Assembly: GCF_008630915.1 (NCBI RefSeq)
Contig: NZ_CP043909.1
Span: 1,488,001 to 1,552,000, forward strand
DNA length: 64,000 nt
Reading direction: 5' to 3'
DNA from: Acinetobacter suaedae
GTDB taxonomy: Bacteria; Pseudomonadota; Gammaproteobacteria; Pseudomonadales; Moraxellaceae
How positions within the stretch are numbered: the stretch's first letter is position 1; every line of letters begins with the position of its first letter. The notes under the pieces were generated by a model. It was not told the DNA's origin, ran no database searches, and saw only the letters and a list, made by a program, of their open reading frames with translations. Below, in pieces: positions 16,779 through 26,391 of the stretch. The position numbers were made by a program, and so were the translations under genes.

Positions 16779-17157
16779 ATCGGTTGAATATAGCTTTCAT
16801 GAAAATTGATTCTGATTGATTTTATAGGTGGGGGGAGTGTTCAACAAGTTGTTTTTCGCTCTTATCTATATTTAAGTCTATAAACTAAATGATGAGCATA
16901 AACAGATAGAAGCATAGGAAATAACTTAAAATATATCTATTAATTGTCATAAACCCATGTTAAGCTCGATGCGTTTTAGGAAGTGTTTCATTTCGTTTTA
17001 TCGTAAAAAACCCTATAACAAATGGATGTAACCGGAAATTGTTGATAGTTTTACAGAATGATTACAAGCTTTAAAATTATAAGATTTTAAAACCTTGTTG
17101 GCTCTGCTGTTTGCAACACCGGAAGGTCCTTATCTTTCAATATCTGAGGATTGACTT
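16779..17157. other. Long leader/intergenic region before the cold-shock gene
   Basis: A 379-bp gene-free, AT-rich stretch between the divergent TusA-like gene and the csp gene. It includes an 8-bp inverted repeat TTTAAAAT/ATTTTAAA (17070-17091). A long 5' untranslated region is usual for CspA-type genes, where it acts as an RNA thermosensor; I infer that here but cannot place the promoter. Confidence 0.4.
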
Positions 17158-17370
17158 ATGACAGCTCGTGAACAAGGCGTAGTAAAGTGGTTTAATGACA
17201 CTAAAGGCTTTGGTTTTATTCAACGTAACGGCGGTGATGACGTATTTGTTCATTTCCGTGCAATTGTTGGTGAAGGTCACCGTTCTTTACGTGACGGCCA
17301 ACGTGTAGAATTTAGCGTAGTTCAAGGACAAAAAGGTTTCCAAGCTGAAAACGTTCAGCCTTTAGACTAA
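17158..17370 (+). CDS. CspA-family cold-shock protein
   Basis: A 70-aa single cold-shock domain. RNP1 KGFGFIQ and RNP2 VFVHF are intact, and the start [12 protein letters not shown] is canonical. It binds single-stranded RNA/DNA as a nucleic-acid chaperone. The ATG follows GAGG at eight bases' spacing. It is monocistronic, with a strong terminator after it; a DEAD-box helicase follows on the same strand, a common partner function in cold adaptation. Confidence 0.93.
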   Translation: MTAREQGVVKWFNDTKGFGFIQRNGGDDVFVHFRAIVGEGHRSLRDGQRVEFSVVQGQKGFQAENVQPLD

Positions 17371-17391
17371 TTTGTTGCTTTGACGCAATAT

Positions 17392-17426
17392 AAAACGCTC
17401 CAATGTTATTTGGGGCGTTTTTGTTT
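17392..17426 (+). terminator. csp terminator
   Basis: A 12-bp stem (17392-17403 with 17410-17421), loop of six, followed by TTGTTT. Twenty bases past the csp stop. Confidence 0.85.
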
Positions 17427-17470
17427 ATAATAACGACTTTGTTTTGGTCATTGATGGTTTGAGAGCATAT

Positions 17471-18622
17471 ATGACGTCTGGTTTTGAAACCTTGAAATTA
17501 CATCCGCAGTTGAAAAAAGCGATTGATGCTTTGGGTTTTACTCAAATGACTCCAATTCAACAAAAGGTTTTAAAATATACGCTAGCAGGGCACGATGCAA
17601 TTGGTAGAGCACAAACGGGGACAGGTAAAACGGCTGCCTTTCTAATTAGTGTGATCAATGATTTATTAAATAATCCAATTCAAGAACAGCGCTTCCGTGG
17701 TGAGCCACGAGCATTGATTTTAGCGCCTACCCGCGAGCTAGCACTACAAATCGAAAGTGATGCAAAAGCATTAACAAAGTTTACTAATTTGCATCTTGTT
17801 ACGTTACTTGGTGGCGTTGATTTTGATAAACAGAGAAAGCTACTTGATCGTAACTTTGTTGATATTGTGGTCGCAACACCTGGACGTTTAATTGACTTTG
17901 TCGAGCAAAAAGAAGTTTGGTTAGATCGAATTGAATTTTTGGTCATTGATGAAGCAGATCGATTATTGGATATGGGATTTATTCCTTCTGTAAAGCGTAT
18001 TGTGCGTTATTCTCCATTTAAGGAGCAAAGACAAACTTTAATGTTCTCAGCAACGTTTAGTTATGATGTTTTGAATTTGGCGCGTCAGTGGCTATTTGAA
18101 CCTGTTACAGTTGAGATTGAACCTGAGCAGAAGACCAATGTAGATGTTGAGCAGCGTGTATATGTTGTTGCAAAGCAGGATAAATATAAATTATTGCAAG
18201 ATATTTTGCGTGAAGAGCCAATTGATAAAGTCATGATTTTTGCGAATCGTCGGGATCAGGTTCGTCGTTTGTATGATCATTTGAAACGTGATGGATACAA
18301 GGTTGGTATGCTATCTGGTGAGATTGCACAAGATAAGCGTTTAAAAATGCTGGATCAATTCAAGCAAGGTAAGCACAATATCATGATAGCAACTGATGTG
18401 GCTGGACGTGGTATTCATGTTGATGGTGTTTCACATGTTGTGAATTTTACTTTACCTGAACAGTCAGATGATTATGTACATCGTATTGGGCGTACAGGTC
18501 GTGCTGGAGCTCAGGGGGTGAGCATTAGTTTCTTATCAGAAGATGATGCGTTTTATTTACCTGAAATTGAAAAAGCAATTGGGAAAAAACTACCGCTTAC
18601 ACGTCTTGAAGGATATTGTTAA
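17471..18622 (+). CDS. rhlB: DEAD-box ATP-dependent RNA helicase, RhlB-type
   Basis: About 383 aa, two RecA domains without a long C-tail. Q motif GFTQMTPIQQ, Walker A AQTGTGKTAAF, PTRELALQI, TPGRL, DEAD box VIDEADRLLDMGF, SAT (MFSATFS), then domain 2 motifs MIFANRRDQV, ATDVAGRGIH and HRIGRTGRAG are all present. It unwinds short RNA duplexes; RhlB in other gammaproteobacteria is a degradosome helicase. The length fits RhlB better than RhlE or CsdA, but the symbol is a family-level guess. The ATG at 17471 has GAGAG five bases upstream; a TTG at 17444 is rejected. Confidence 0.85.
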   Translation: MTSGFETLKLHPQLKKAIDALGFTQMTPIQQKVLKYTLAGHDAIGRAQTGTGKTAAFLISVINDLLNNPIQEQRFRGEPRALILAPTRELALQIESDAKALTKFTNLHLVTLLGGVDFDKQRKLLDRNFVDIVVATPGRLIDFVEQKEVWLDRIEFLVIDEADRLLDMGFIPSVKRIVRYSPFKEQRQTLMFSATFSYDVLNLARQWLFEPVTVEIEPEQKTNVDVEQRVYVVAKQDKYKLLQDILREEPIDKVMIFANRRDQVRRLYDHLKRDGYKVGMLSGEIAQDKRLKMLDQFKQGKHNIMIATDVAGRGIHVDGVSHVVNFTLPEQSDDYVHRIGRTGRAGAQGVSISFLSEDDAFYLPEIEKAIGKKLPLTRLEGYC

Positions 18623-18672
18623 GGGTTTATTTAATTTGTTTTCTGCATTTTTAGGTAAAACTTTGTGTGATC

Positions 18673-18707
18673 AAAGGCTAAATCTTTTTTAGATTTAGCC
18701 TTTTTTG
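18673..18707 (+). terminator. rhlB terminator
   Basis: A perfect 13-bp stem (18673-18685 with 18691-18703) with a TTTTT loop and a continuing T-tract. Confidence 0.9.
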
Positions 18708-18833
18708 TTGATAAATGTGGTTGGATACGCAAATTACACAAAAGATTCAGGTTTTTTTTTCAAATCCAGTGATTAGTTGCTGAATTGAAATAAATCAACA
18801 TGTAGAATATGGCGCATTACCTGGGAGGATATT

Positions 18834-19871
18834 ATGGCTCTAATCTCGATGCGCCAGCTCTTGGATCACGCTGCAGAACACAACTACGGCGTACCAGCGT
18901 TTAACGTAAACAACTTAGAACAAATGCGCGCAATCATGCTTGCTGCAGATGCGACAAATTCACCTGTAATCGTACAAGCTTCGGCAGGTGCACGTAAATA
19001 TGCAGGTGCACCTTTTTTACGTCATCTTATTTTAGCTGCAATTGAAGAATGGCCACATATTCCAGTGGTAATGCATCAAGATCATGGTACAAGCCCTGAT
19101 GTTTGTCAGCGCTCTATTCAGTTGGGCTTTAGTTCAGTGATGATGGATGGTTCATTAGGGACTGATGGCAAAACACCTACATCTTATGATTATAACGTTG
19201 ATGTAACTCGTCGTGTAGTCGCTATGGCACATGCGTGTGGTGTTTCAGTCGAAGGTGAGATTGGTTGCTTAGGTAGCCTTGAAACTGGTATGGCCGGTGA
19301 AGAAGATGGTGTAGGTGCGGAAGGTGTACTTGATCATTCTCAATTGCTTACCTCTGTAGAAGAAGCAACTCAATTTGTTGCCGATACAAATGTCGATGCT
19401 TTGGCTATTGCTGTAGGTACTTCACATGGTGCGTACAAGTTTACTCGTCCACCTACAGGTGATATCTTGGCAATTGACCGCATCAAGGAAATTCATGCTG
19501 CATTACCAAATACGCATCTTGTAATGCATGGTTCAAGTTCTGTACCGCAAGAATGGTTGAAAGTAATCAATGAATTTGGTGGTAACATCGGCGAAACTTA
19601 TGGTGTTCCAGTAGAGCAGTTGGTTGAAGCAATTAAGCACGGTGTTCGTAAAATCAACATTGATACGGATCTTCGTTTAGCATCTACTGGTGCGATCCGT
19701 CAATTCTTGGCTGAGAATCCTGCTGAATTTGATCCACGCAAATATTTCGCTAAGACTGTTGAAACAATGCGCGATATTTGTATTGCGCGTTATGAAGCAT
19801 TCGGTACAGCAGGTAATGCTGACAAGATTCGTCCAATTTCTTTAGAGAAAATGGTAGATCGTTATAAATAA
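18834..19871 (+). CDS. fba: Class II fructose-bisphosphate aldolase
   Basis: A 345-aa zinc aldolase of the longer 'Calvin-cycle-subtype' class II group. It cleaves fructose-1,6-bisphosphate to DHAP and GAP, here most likely serving gluconeogenesis. Metal-site HQDHG (after VVM), the [17 protein letters not shown] segment, [14 protein letters not shown], the second metal His in [11 protein letters not shown], and the phosphate loops MHGSSSVPQ and [13 protein letters not shown] are intact. A near-ideal GGAGGAT lies before the ATG. It is monocistronic, ending at a bidirectional terminator shared with surA. Confidence 0.95.
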   Translation: MALISMRQLLDHAAEHNYGVPAFNVNNLEQMRAIMLAADATNSPVIVQASAGARKYAGAPFLRHLILAAIEEWPHIPVVMHQDHGTSPDVCQRSIQLGFSSVMMDGSLGTDGKTPTSYDYNVDVTRRVVAMAHACGVSVEGEIGCLGSLETGMAGEEDGVGAEGVLDHSQLLTSVEEATQFVADTNVDALAIAVGTSHGAYKFTRPPTGDILAIDRIKEIHAALPNTHLVMHGSSSVPQEWLKVINEFGGNIGETYGVPVEQLVEAIKHGVRKINIDTDLRLASTGAIRQFLAENPAEFDPRKYFAKTVETMRDICIARYEAFGTAGNADKIRPISLEKMVDRYK

Positions 19872-19883
19872 GCGTTTTGCAAT

Positions 19884-19916
19884 AAAAAACAGCGCTTTTA
19901 GCGCTGTTTTTTATTT
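19884..19916. terminator. Bidirectional terminator between fba and surA
   Basis: AAAAAACAGCGCT and AGCGCTGTTTTTT form a 13-bp stem around a TTT loop, with T-tracts on both strands. A second inverted repeat GAACCAGT/ACTGGTTC lies at 19924-19950, on the surA side. Confidence 0.88.
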
Positions 19917-19962
19917 GTAGAATGAACCAGTTCAGCAAGTTGACTGGTTCTATTTCTGGGGG

Positions 19963-21276
19963 TTACTTTTGTTGAGCTCTAGAATCTAAGCTAACATCTT
20001 TGATTTCAACATAAGCATTAGCACGTAATTCACGTGTCCAACTATCAACTTCTGTTTCAAATTGGCGTTCACCTAGAATTTGACGAGCCATTCGCTCTTG
20101 AGCTTCTTTGGTCATATCTTGTTGGCGAGTATCTGTTACTTCCAAAATATGCCAGCCAAATTGACTTTGGAATGGCTCACTGAGTTGGCCTACAGGAGTT
20201 TCTTTCATGACTTTCTCAAATTCAGGTACCATTACTCCCGCATTAACCCAACCCAAGTTACCGCCATCACGAGCTGAACCAGGATCATTAGAGAAGGTGG
20301 CTGCTAAAGTTGCAAAGTCTTCACCAGCTTTAATCCGATTGTAGAGGCTATCGATCATTTGTTTTGCACGATCTGAACTAACAACTTCTGATGTTTGGAT
20401 TAAAATATGGCGAGTTTTGTATTGAGGGACAAGCGCTCTTTGATCGTTTTGCTTACGGTCTAGTAATTTTAAGACGTGGGTTCCATCGCGAACATTCACA
20501 AGACCAGTGGTTTGTCCAACTTGTAAAGGTGTAATGCGAGCAGCAAGTTCTGTTGGAATGTCTGATAAAGTACGGAAGCCCATATCTGCGCCATCAACTT
20601 TGATGGTTTCTGTAGATAATTTGTTGCTAATTGCTTTAAGGTCATTGCTGGTTGTCAGTGATCGTCTAACCTCCTCAGCAACTTTTTTCACTTCATTATT
20701 ATCTGCGCCAGAGATACGCATATGGAGAACATGTACTTGTGTTCCTAATGCAGCTTGTCCCTCTGGTGATTTTAGGAAGTTTTCAACATCGTGATCACTG
20801 ATTTTGATTCGAGACATCACTTGCTGTTGACGTAGACGTCCGATTGCAAGATCTTCGGCAATGCGGTTTCGTAGGTTTTCATAAGTCCCAGGTGCAATTG
20901 CATCTAATTTTTGTTGAAAAGCAGAAAGAGAGTTAGTACCTGATTGATTCGCAACTCTTAAAACAGCAGCATTTAGGCTGTTTTCATCAGGTTTGATGCC
21001 GTAACGTTTTACTTGCTCTAACTGTGCTTGACGAATAATTAATTGATCCAAGACTTGCATTTGCAAATATTGTTGTGGAGGTACAGTTTGGTTTTGAGCT
21101 TTTAATTGGTGTTCAGCTTCAGCAATTCCTTGTGCTAAATCGCTTTTCAGAATGACACTACTATCTACAATTGCGACAACCTCATCCGTAGGCTGAGCAA
21201 AGCTTTGCATTGATGAAGAAATTAGGGCGGCTAGAACAGTGGTTCTAAAGATATGCTGAAAGTGTTTTATCTTCAT
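19963..21276 (-). CDS. surA: Periplasmic peptidyl-prolyl isomerase/chaperone SurA
   Basis: About 437 aa. A signal peptide (hydrophobic VLAALISSSMQSFA, ending near AQP) is followed by the SurA N-terminal domain (VVAIVDSSVILKSDLAQGI) and two parvulin domains, one around VHVLHMRIS and one around TRHILIQTSEVV with NDPGSARDGGNLGWVNAGVMVPEF and FGWHILEVTD. It escorts outer-membrane proteins, including LptD, through the periplasm. The ATG at 21276 overlaps the lptD stop as TAATG, indicating translational coupling; an in-frame ATG 15 bp further upstream lies inside lptD and is less likely. Confidence 0.93.
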   Translation of the reverse strand: MKIKHFQHIFRTTVLAALISSSMQSFAQPTDEVVAIVDSSVILKSDLAQGIAEAEHQLKAQNQTVPPQQYLQMQVLDQLIIRQAQLEQVKRYGIKPDENSLNAAVLRVANQSGTNSLSAFQQKLDAIAPGTYENLRNRIAEDLAIGRLRQQQVMSRIKISDHDVENFLKSPEGQAALGTQVHVLHMRISGADNNEVKKVAEEVRRSLTTSNDLKAISNKLSTETIKVDGADMGFRTLSDIPTELAARITPLQVGQTTGLVNVRDGTHVLKLLDRKQNDQRALVPQYKTRHILIQTSEVVSSDRAKQMIDSLYNRIKAGEDFATLAATFSNDPGSARDGGNLGWVNAGVMVPEFEKVMKETPVGQLSEPFQSQFGWHILEVTDTRQQDMTKEAQERMARQILGERQFETEVDSWTRELRANAYVEIKDVSLDSRAQQK

Positions 21277-23744
21277 TAACGTTGTGTCCAAGATTGATTA
21301 GTTTTGTTGAAACCTAGAACTCTATTCTCGAGTAGAGAGGCTAGTTTACTATTTAAAGCGCCCAAACCTTTTAGAGTGAACTCAGCCATGACCGCATTTT
21401 TCTTACGTACATCTGGAGAGTTTGGATCATCCAAATCATTGTAGTAAGAGCGACCATAAACTGAAACAGCCCAACAACAAGATTCATAATTTACGCCAAG
21501 TAGGTATTCGCGCATAAGGTTATTGTCTAGGTCATACTGAGCATGTCCCATGATACGCCAATTATCTTTTACAGGTTGTATAAACGATGCAACAACTTGG
21601 TCGTAAGCATCTTGTCTATCTTTGATATCTTTTCGATAAAAATAGCCAACATTGTAAAGATTGCCTTTTTCACCAGTATAATAGGCTTGAAAATCACGCT
21701 GGGCATTATCACCGTTAGACATCCATGCTGAATTAGCGCTAATGGTGAAATTTTGATTGAGCTGACTAGATAAGCTAACCACTGGGCCAGTGCGGCGCTG
21801 AGTGTCAAACTCATCGAGTTGTTCGTTTAAGCTAACACGACGATCATTAAAATAATAACTTTGTCCGACGCTAGCTTTAATTCGTTCCAAACCTTCAGTA
21901 TCTAAAAGGCTATAAGTCACACCAAGCGATAAAAAGTTGTTATCGTCTAAACGGTCATGTCCATAAAAACGATATGGATTAAATAACTGGTCGTAACTGA
22001 TCGATGCTGTTGTGGAGTCAAAGTTTGGGTGATCGTCTTGCTTTCTATATGGTGAATAAGCGTAAAAAGCACGAGGAGAAATACTTTGTAAGTATTTTCC
22101 ATCTTTTTCAAAAGTTAAGCCTGTTGCTAAAGTAAATTGTGGGACGACGACAGATTTTTCTAAATCGTTGGAGCTGCGATTTTGCTGTGAGTCTTGGTCG
22201 TAGAATGTATTGATACTACGTACTGAGGCTTCAGGAATAACATAAAACCATGAGGGGGTCATGTAGTTATAACGAACAGCAAATTGATTATAAATACGCG
22301 TACCACTTGATTCTAATGCTGACCCATCATTGATCGACTTCTTAAAGTAAGCTGTATCATTGTTAAATTCATATTGCAGACCTTGTGGATTGCCTACAAC
22401 ATAATTTAATAAGAATTGAGGTAATCTTGCATAAGGTTTGTCTTTATCATCGATTTCCTTATCAAGTGTTTGGAAATCTTCAACTTTTAATTGCGCTTTT
22501 AGACCAGGGATGCCATTACGATAATTTAGTTCCCACGCACGTCGTAAGTTTAAATCGGTTCGTGTATTGGGGTTGTTATTAAAGTCAGAGAAATAGTCTT
22601 TATCTGATGCGTAATTGTACTCTAAGTTGGTTGACCACTGATCATTGATTTTCCAGTCATGGAGCAGATGGAGATCAGAGCGGTTTTCCTTATTTTCCTC
22701 TTTATCATTGGGGATATATCCACCCCAAATTTGGCCGGAACCAAAGTTTTCAGTCATGTAGCGAAATTCAGCGTCTAATTTCGCGCCGCGTTTGCTCATA
22801 AAACTTGGTGTGAGGGTTAGGTCGTAGTTCGGTGCTAAATTAAGATATACAGGAATTGCAAGTTGCGCACCGCCATCATTACTATAACCAAAATTTGGGC
22901 TTAAAATACCTGTTGTACGACGATCATCTATCGGGAAGTTAAAATAAGGTACAGCGATTACTGGTACATCTTTGACATACAGTTTAGTACCGCGAGTAAC
23001 ACCACGCCCAGTATCTTGATTTAACTCAATTTGCTTAGCTTGAATTTTCCAAGCAGGTTTTTGTTCTGGTGGACACGCGGTATAGCTTGCATCTTTTAAT
23101 ACGAGAAGATTTTCATTTTTACGAAGTATTTGACTTGCCTGTCCGTGAGCGTGCTGTTGCTCTGCAATATAAAAACTATTATTTAAATCACCAGTTTGGG
23201 TCTTTAGGTTGTAGTTGATTTGATCGCTTTGGGTTATCAAGCCAGATTGTGCGAGTTGTACTCGACCTTGGGCATTCGCATGAGTTTGTGTTGAGTCGAT
23301 TGTTACTTGATCAGCACGAATAGTACGACCTTCTTGATCGATAACAACATTTCCCTGTAATACTGAATCTCCATTTGGATTGTAATGCCCATAATCTGCT
23401 GTAATAACTGATGTTGTGCTATTGGGGTCGCTTGGTTTTGTTGCAGGGCTTATTGGTGTAATCCATGTACCTTGACAAAACGAAGAGCTTAAATACTGAT
23501 TATTACGTAATTGAGCTTCAGGGGCTGACTTATCTACATAATATTGTTGAAAAAAATGCTCACCAGCATAGTTTTCTTGTGGTTGTTCAACGTGGCTTTT
23601 CTCGGCGAGGGCTTTTAGTTGAGCATTGTCTAGTGTCGAGACATGAGACGTTTTGGTTGCTGCGAAACCAGATTGAATCGAGCCGCCACACAAGAGTGTC
23701 AAAATAGCTGTTGCTAAAGGATTAAATTTAAACTGATGTTTCAT
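21276..23744 (-). CDS. lptD: LPS assembly protein LptD
   Basis: An 822-aa outer-membrane barrel protein that, with LptE, inserts lipopolysaccharide into the outer leaflet. A signal peptide (ATAILTLLCGGSIQSGFAA) comes first. The periplasmic OstA-like domain covers ~90-240 (ITADYGHYNPNGDSVLQGNVVI, and LKDASYTACPPEQKPAW). The large barrel follows, with YFNFPIDDRRTTGILSPNFGYS opening it. Near the C-terminus LLGVNYESCCWAVSVYGRSYY carries the conserved Cys pair used in inter-domain disulfides. Partner SurA is encoded immediately downstream. It is divergent from amgK across 118 bp. Confidence 0.95.
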   Translation of the reverse strand: MKHQFKFNPLATAILTLLCGGSIQSGFAATKTSHVSTLDNAQLKALAEKSHVEQPQENYAGEHFFQQYYVDKSAPEAQLRNNQYLSSSFCQGTWITPISPATKPSDPNSTTSVITADYGHYNPNGDSVLQGNVVIDQEGRTIRADQVTIDSTQTHANAQGRVQLAQSGLITQSDQINYNLKTQTGDLNNSFYIAEQQHAHGQASQILRKNENLLVLKDASYTACPPEQKPAWKIQAKQIELNQDTGRGVTRGTKLYVKDVPVIAVPYFNFPIDDRRTTGILSPNFGYSNDGGAQLAIPVYLNLAPNYDLTLTPSFMSKRGAKLDAEFRYMTENFGSGQIWGGYIPNDKEENKENRSDLHLLHDWKINDQWSTNLEYNYASDKDYFSDFNNNPNTRTDLNLRRAWELNYRNGIPGLKAQLKVEDFQTLDKEIDDKDKPYARLPQFLLNYVVGNPQGLQYEFNNDTAYFKKSINDGSALESSGTRIYNQFAVRYNYMTPSWFYVIPEASVRSINTFYDQDSQQNRSSNDLEKSVVVPQFTLATGLTFEKDGKYLQSISPRAFYAYSPYRKQDDHPNFDSTTASISYDQLFNPYRFYGHDRLDDNNFLSLGVTYSLLDTEGLERIKASVGQSYYFNDRRVSLNEQLDEFDTQRRTGPVVSLSSQLNQNFTISANSAWMSNGDNAQRDFQAYYTGEKGNLYNVGYFYRKDIKDRQDAYDQVVASFIQPVKDNWRIMGHAQYDLDNNLMREYLLGVNYESCCWAVSVYGRSYYNDLDDPNSPDVRKKNAVMAEFTLKGLGALNSKLASLLENRVLGFNKTNQSWTQR

Positions 23745-23862
23745 TGTCTCATTAACCAGTATGCTAATTCACAATTAATTATTGTCGCATCATAGAGAAA
23801 AAGTTGATAAGTGGCTACACTTAAGCTTTCAAAATCTCAGCTAGTTTTAGATTTTATTGCAA

Positions 23863-24876
23863 ATGAATACACAACGTGAACAATTGATACAAACTTGGCT
23901 TCAAGCCACTCTCCAATCTGATCAATTCGAGATCAACTTCTTAGCAGGAGATGCAAGCTTTCGTCGTTATGCGCGAATTACGTTACAAAACAAAACATAT
24001 ATGCTCATGGACGCGCCGCCTGAAAAAGAAGATTGTGCACCATTTGTAAATATCGATGAGTTCTTTGACAAGAATGGTGTGCGTGTCCCGCATATCGTTG
24101 CCAAAGATCTGACATTGGGTTTGTTGTTGTTGGAAGATTTTGGTGATGTTGTGCTATCCACATTATTGAATGATCAGACTGTAGACGACTATTATGCTCA
24201 AAGCTTTAAGCAACTGATCGAGCTGCAACAAATTGATGGACAGGAATATTTACCCGCTTATTCTTATGAAAAGCTGATGACTGAAATGCGTTTACTTACT
24301 GAGTGGATGTTACCTTCATTAAATATTCAGCCGACAGAACAGCAATTAGAAACGATTGAGCAAGCATTTGACTTTCTTGCGATTGAAGCAACTCAACAGC
24401 CACAAGTGATTGTACATCGTGATTTTCATAGTCGTAATCTGATGAAAATTGAAAATGAACAAGAACTGGGAGTTATTGATTTTCAGGATGCGGTAATTGG
24501 TGCAGACACTTATGATCTGATTTCGATTACCCGTGATGCTTATGTACAGTGGAATGCTGAACGTGTGTATCAATGGTTTGAAGTGTTCTATAACTTATTA
24601 CCAGCTTCAGCTAAAGAAAACCGCAGTTTCGAGCAGTTTAAACGTGATGCTGACCTAATGGCGATTCAACGCCATATCAAGATTCTAGGTATCTTTGTGC
24701 GTTTGTTCGAACGTGATGGTAAATCGGGCTATCTAAAAGATTTGCCAAGAGTGATGTGGTACTTACTCGAAGAAAGCCAAGGTTATGATGAGTTGAATGA
24801 CTTTATGCAATTTATCCGTGATGTAGTCATGCCGAAGTTTATTGCTAAATATGGTGATTATGAGGTTGCAGCATAA
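23863..24876 (+). CDS. amgK: AmgK, N-acetylmuramate/N-acetylglucosamine 1-kinase
   Basis: A 337-aa aminoglycoside-phosphotransferase-fold sugar kinase. LAGDASFRRYARITL near the N-terminus, LLLLEDFGDVVLS, the catalytic loop VIVHRDFHSRNLMK and the metal motif GVIDFQDAVIGADTYDL are intact. AmgK phosphorylates MurNAc at C1 in the cell-wall recycling shortcut known from Pseudomonas; the next gene, murU, provides the uridylyltransferase. Adjacent lptD-surA is the expected neighbourhood. It is not an antibiotic-resistance phosphotransferase despite the fold. ATG 23863 was chosen over a TTG two codons earlier. Confidence 0.9.
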   Translation: MNTQREQLIQTWLQATLQSDQFEINFLAGDASFRRYARITLQNKTYMLMDAPPEKEDCAPFVNIDEFFDKNGVRVPHIVAKDLTLGLLLLEDFGDVVLSTLLNDQTVDDYYAQSFKQLIELQQIDGQEYLPAYSYEKLMTEMRLLTEWMLPSLNIQPTEQQLETIEQAFDFLAIEATQQPQVIVHRDFHSRNLMKIENEQELGVIDFQDAVIGADTYDLISITRDAYVQWNAERVYQWFEVFYNLLPASAKENRSFEQFKRDADLMAIQRHIKILGIFVRLFERDGKSGYLKDLPRVMWYLLEESQGYDELNDFMQFIRDVVMPKFIAKYGDYEVAA

Positions 24877-25565
24877 TGAAAGCGATGATTCTAGCCGCTG
24901 GTTTGGGTAATCGTATGCGCCCACTAACTTTGCATACCCCAAAGCCTTTGTTGGAGGTTGGTGGTAAACCACTGATTGTCTGGCATATTGAAAAACTGCA
25001 AAAGGTGGGTGTCACTGAAATTGTGATCAATACAGCTTGGTTGGGTGATAAGCTTGTTGCCGCTTTAGGTGACGGTTCCCAATTTGGTGTGACGATCTTG
25101 TGGTCGCACGAAGGTGAGGGTCTGGAAACAGCTGGTGGTATCATCAATGCTTTGCCATTGCTGGGTAATGAACCTTTCATTTTGGTGAATGGTGATGTTT
25201 GGACCACTATGGATTTTGCACCATTGTTAGATATTGGATTAGGGGCTAAACAGGCACATTTAGTTTTAGTGGATAATCCACCACAGCATTTAAAAGGCGA
25301 TTTCATCCTAGCAAATGATTTGGCTTATACTTTTGAGCAAGAGCAGTTGGGAGAAGCCTTAACCTATAGTGGTGTGGCTGTTTTGGCGCCACAAATGTTT
25401 GCTGGGCTAGAACATGGCAAGCGGCCATTGGCGCCGTTGTTAAAAGAAGCAATGTCAGCGGGGCAGGTTTCAGCTGAAAAACTGCAAGGTGTCTGGGTGG
25501 ATGTGGGAACGCCAGAGCGATTAAAGCAATTAGATCAGCAAATTCAACAAGGCTTGTTTGCTTAG
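24876..25565 (+). CDS. murU: MurU, N-acetylmuramate-1-phosphate uridylyltransferase
   Basis: A 229-aa nucleotidyltransferase. AMILAAGLGNRMRPLTLHTPKPLLEVGGKPLI is the nucleotide-binding signature, FILVNGDVWTTMDF the metal Asp region, and GVWVDVGTPERLKQL the C-terminal motif. MurU makes UDP-MurNAc from MurNAc-1-phosphate, feeding recycled muropeptide sugar back to peptidoglycan synthesis. Its ATG overlaps the amgK stop as TAATG, so the pair is translationally coupled. Confidence 0.92.
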   Translation: MKAMILAAGLGNRMRPLTLHTPKPLLEVGGKPLIVWHIEKLQKVGVTEIVINTAWLGDKLVAALGDGSQFGVTILWSHEGEGLETAGGIINALPLLGNEPFILVNGDVWTTMDFAPLLDIGLGAKQAHLVLVDNPPQHLKGDFILANDLAYTFEQEQLGEALTYSGVAVLAPQMFAGLEHGKRPLAPLLKEAMSAGQVSAEKLQGVWVDVGTPERLKQLDQQIQQGLFA

Positions 25566-25737
25566 CCAGCTGCTTGTTTATCTTTGGATTATTGTCAGGC
25601 AAGCAAAAAAACTAATAGATTATGCAGTTTATCATGCTTACACTTGTTTAACTGCGTAATCGTTCAACAACTCCTACTGTGTCTTGTATCAGAAATAGGT
25701 ATACTGCACAGCAAATTTATCGAGTATTTGCACCGTT

Positions 25738-26373
25738 ATGCATCCTTTTTTTCAAGAATTAAAGCAAGGAAGTCAAGCCTTAGGTTTAAGTCTAAGTGAA
25801 GAAGCCCTAACACTCTTGTTGAAATATCAAGATGCTTTGGTGCTATGGAATAAGGCATATAATCTAACAGCTATTCGTGAGCCTAAAGAAATGTTGGTTA
25901 AACATTTATTGGATAGTTTAAGTGTCTTAAATGATTTACCTGCTGGGCGTTTGTTAGATGTGGGCACTGGTGGTGGTATGCCAGGCATGATCATTGCATT
26001 GTGTCAGCCAGAGCGTAATTGTGTGCTGCTAGATTCAAATGGAAAGAAAATTCGGTTTTTGAAACAGTTTATCGCAGACCTAGGTCTTACAAATGTAATT
26101 GCAGTGCAAACGCGTGTTGAAAATAAAGACAGTATTACTGAACTTGGTCATTTCGATGTCATTACAAGTCGTGCATTTGCATCGCTGACTGATTTTGTTA
26201 ATGCTGCACAACCATATATGCATAAACAAAGTATTATTGCTGCGATGAAAGGTCTTATTCCTGAAGATGAAGTTGAGCAGATGAAAGATGAGTATTCTTG
26301 TAAAATCATTGAACTTCGTGTGCCAAGACTGGATGAGCAACGTCACTTGCTGTTACTTCAACGTATTCAATAA
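25738..26373 (+). CDS. rsmG: 16S rRNA (guanine-527-N7)-methyltransferase RsmG
   Basis: A 211-aa SAM methyltransferase. WNKAYNLTAIREPKEMLVKHLLDSL is the RsmG-specific N-terminal motif, LLDVGTGGGMPGMIIAL is SAM motif I, LLDSNGKKIRFL motif II, and VITSRAFASLTDFV the later motif. It modifies G527 of 16S rRNA. It lies directly upstream of parA-parB, the standard arrangement near many gammaproteobacterial origins, though no other origin marker was seen in this window. Confidence 0.94.
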   Translation: MHPFFQELKQGSQALGLSLSEEALTLLLKYQDALVLWNKAYNLTAIREPKEMLVKHLLDSLSVLNDLPAGRLLDVGTGGGMPGMIIALCQPERNCVLLDSNGKKIRFLKQFIADLGLTNVIAVQTRVENKDSITELGHFDVITSRAFASLTDFVNAAQPYMHKQSIIAAMKGLIPEDEVEQMKDEYSCKIIELRVPRLDEQRHLLLLQRIQ

Positions 26374-26391
26374 AAAATATTAAGGGTAGTT

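Noticed and set aside
23863..24876. Aminoglycoside phosphotransferase (resistance gene)
   Set aside because: The APH fold is shared, but coupling to murU and the lptD-surA neighbourhood identify the cell-wall sugar kinase AmgK.
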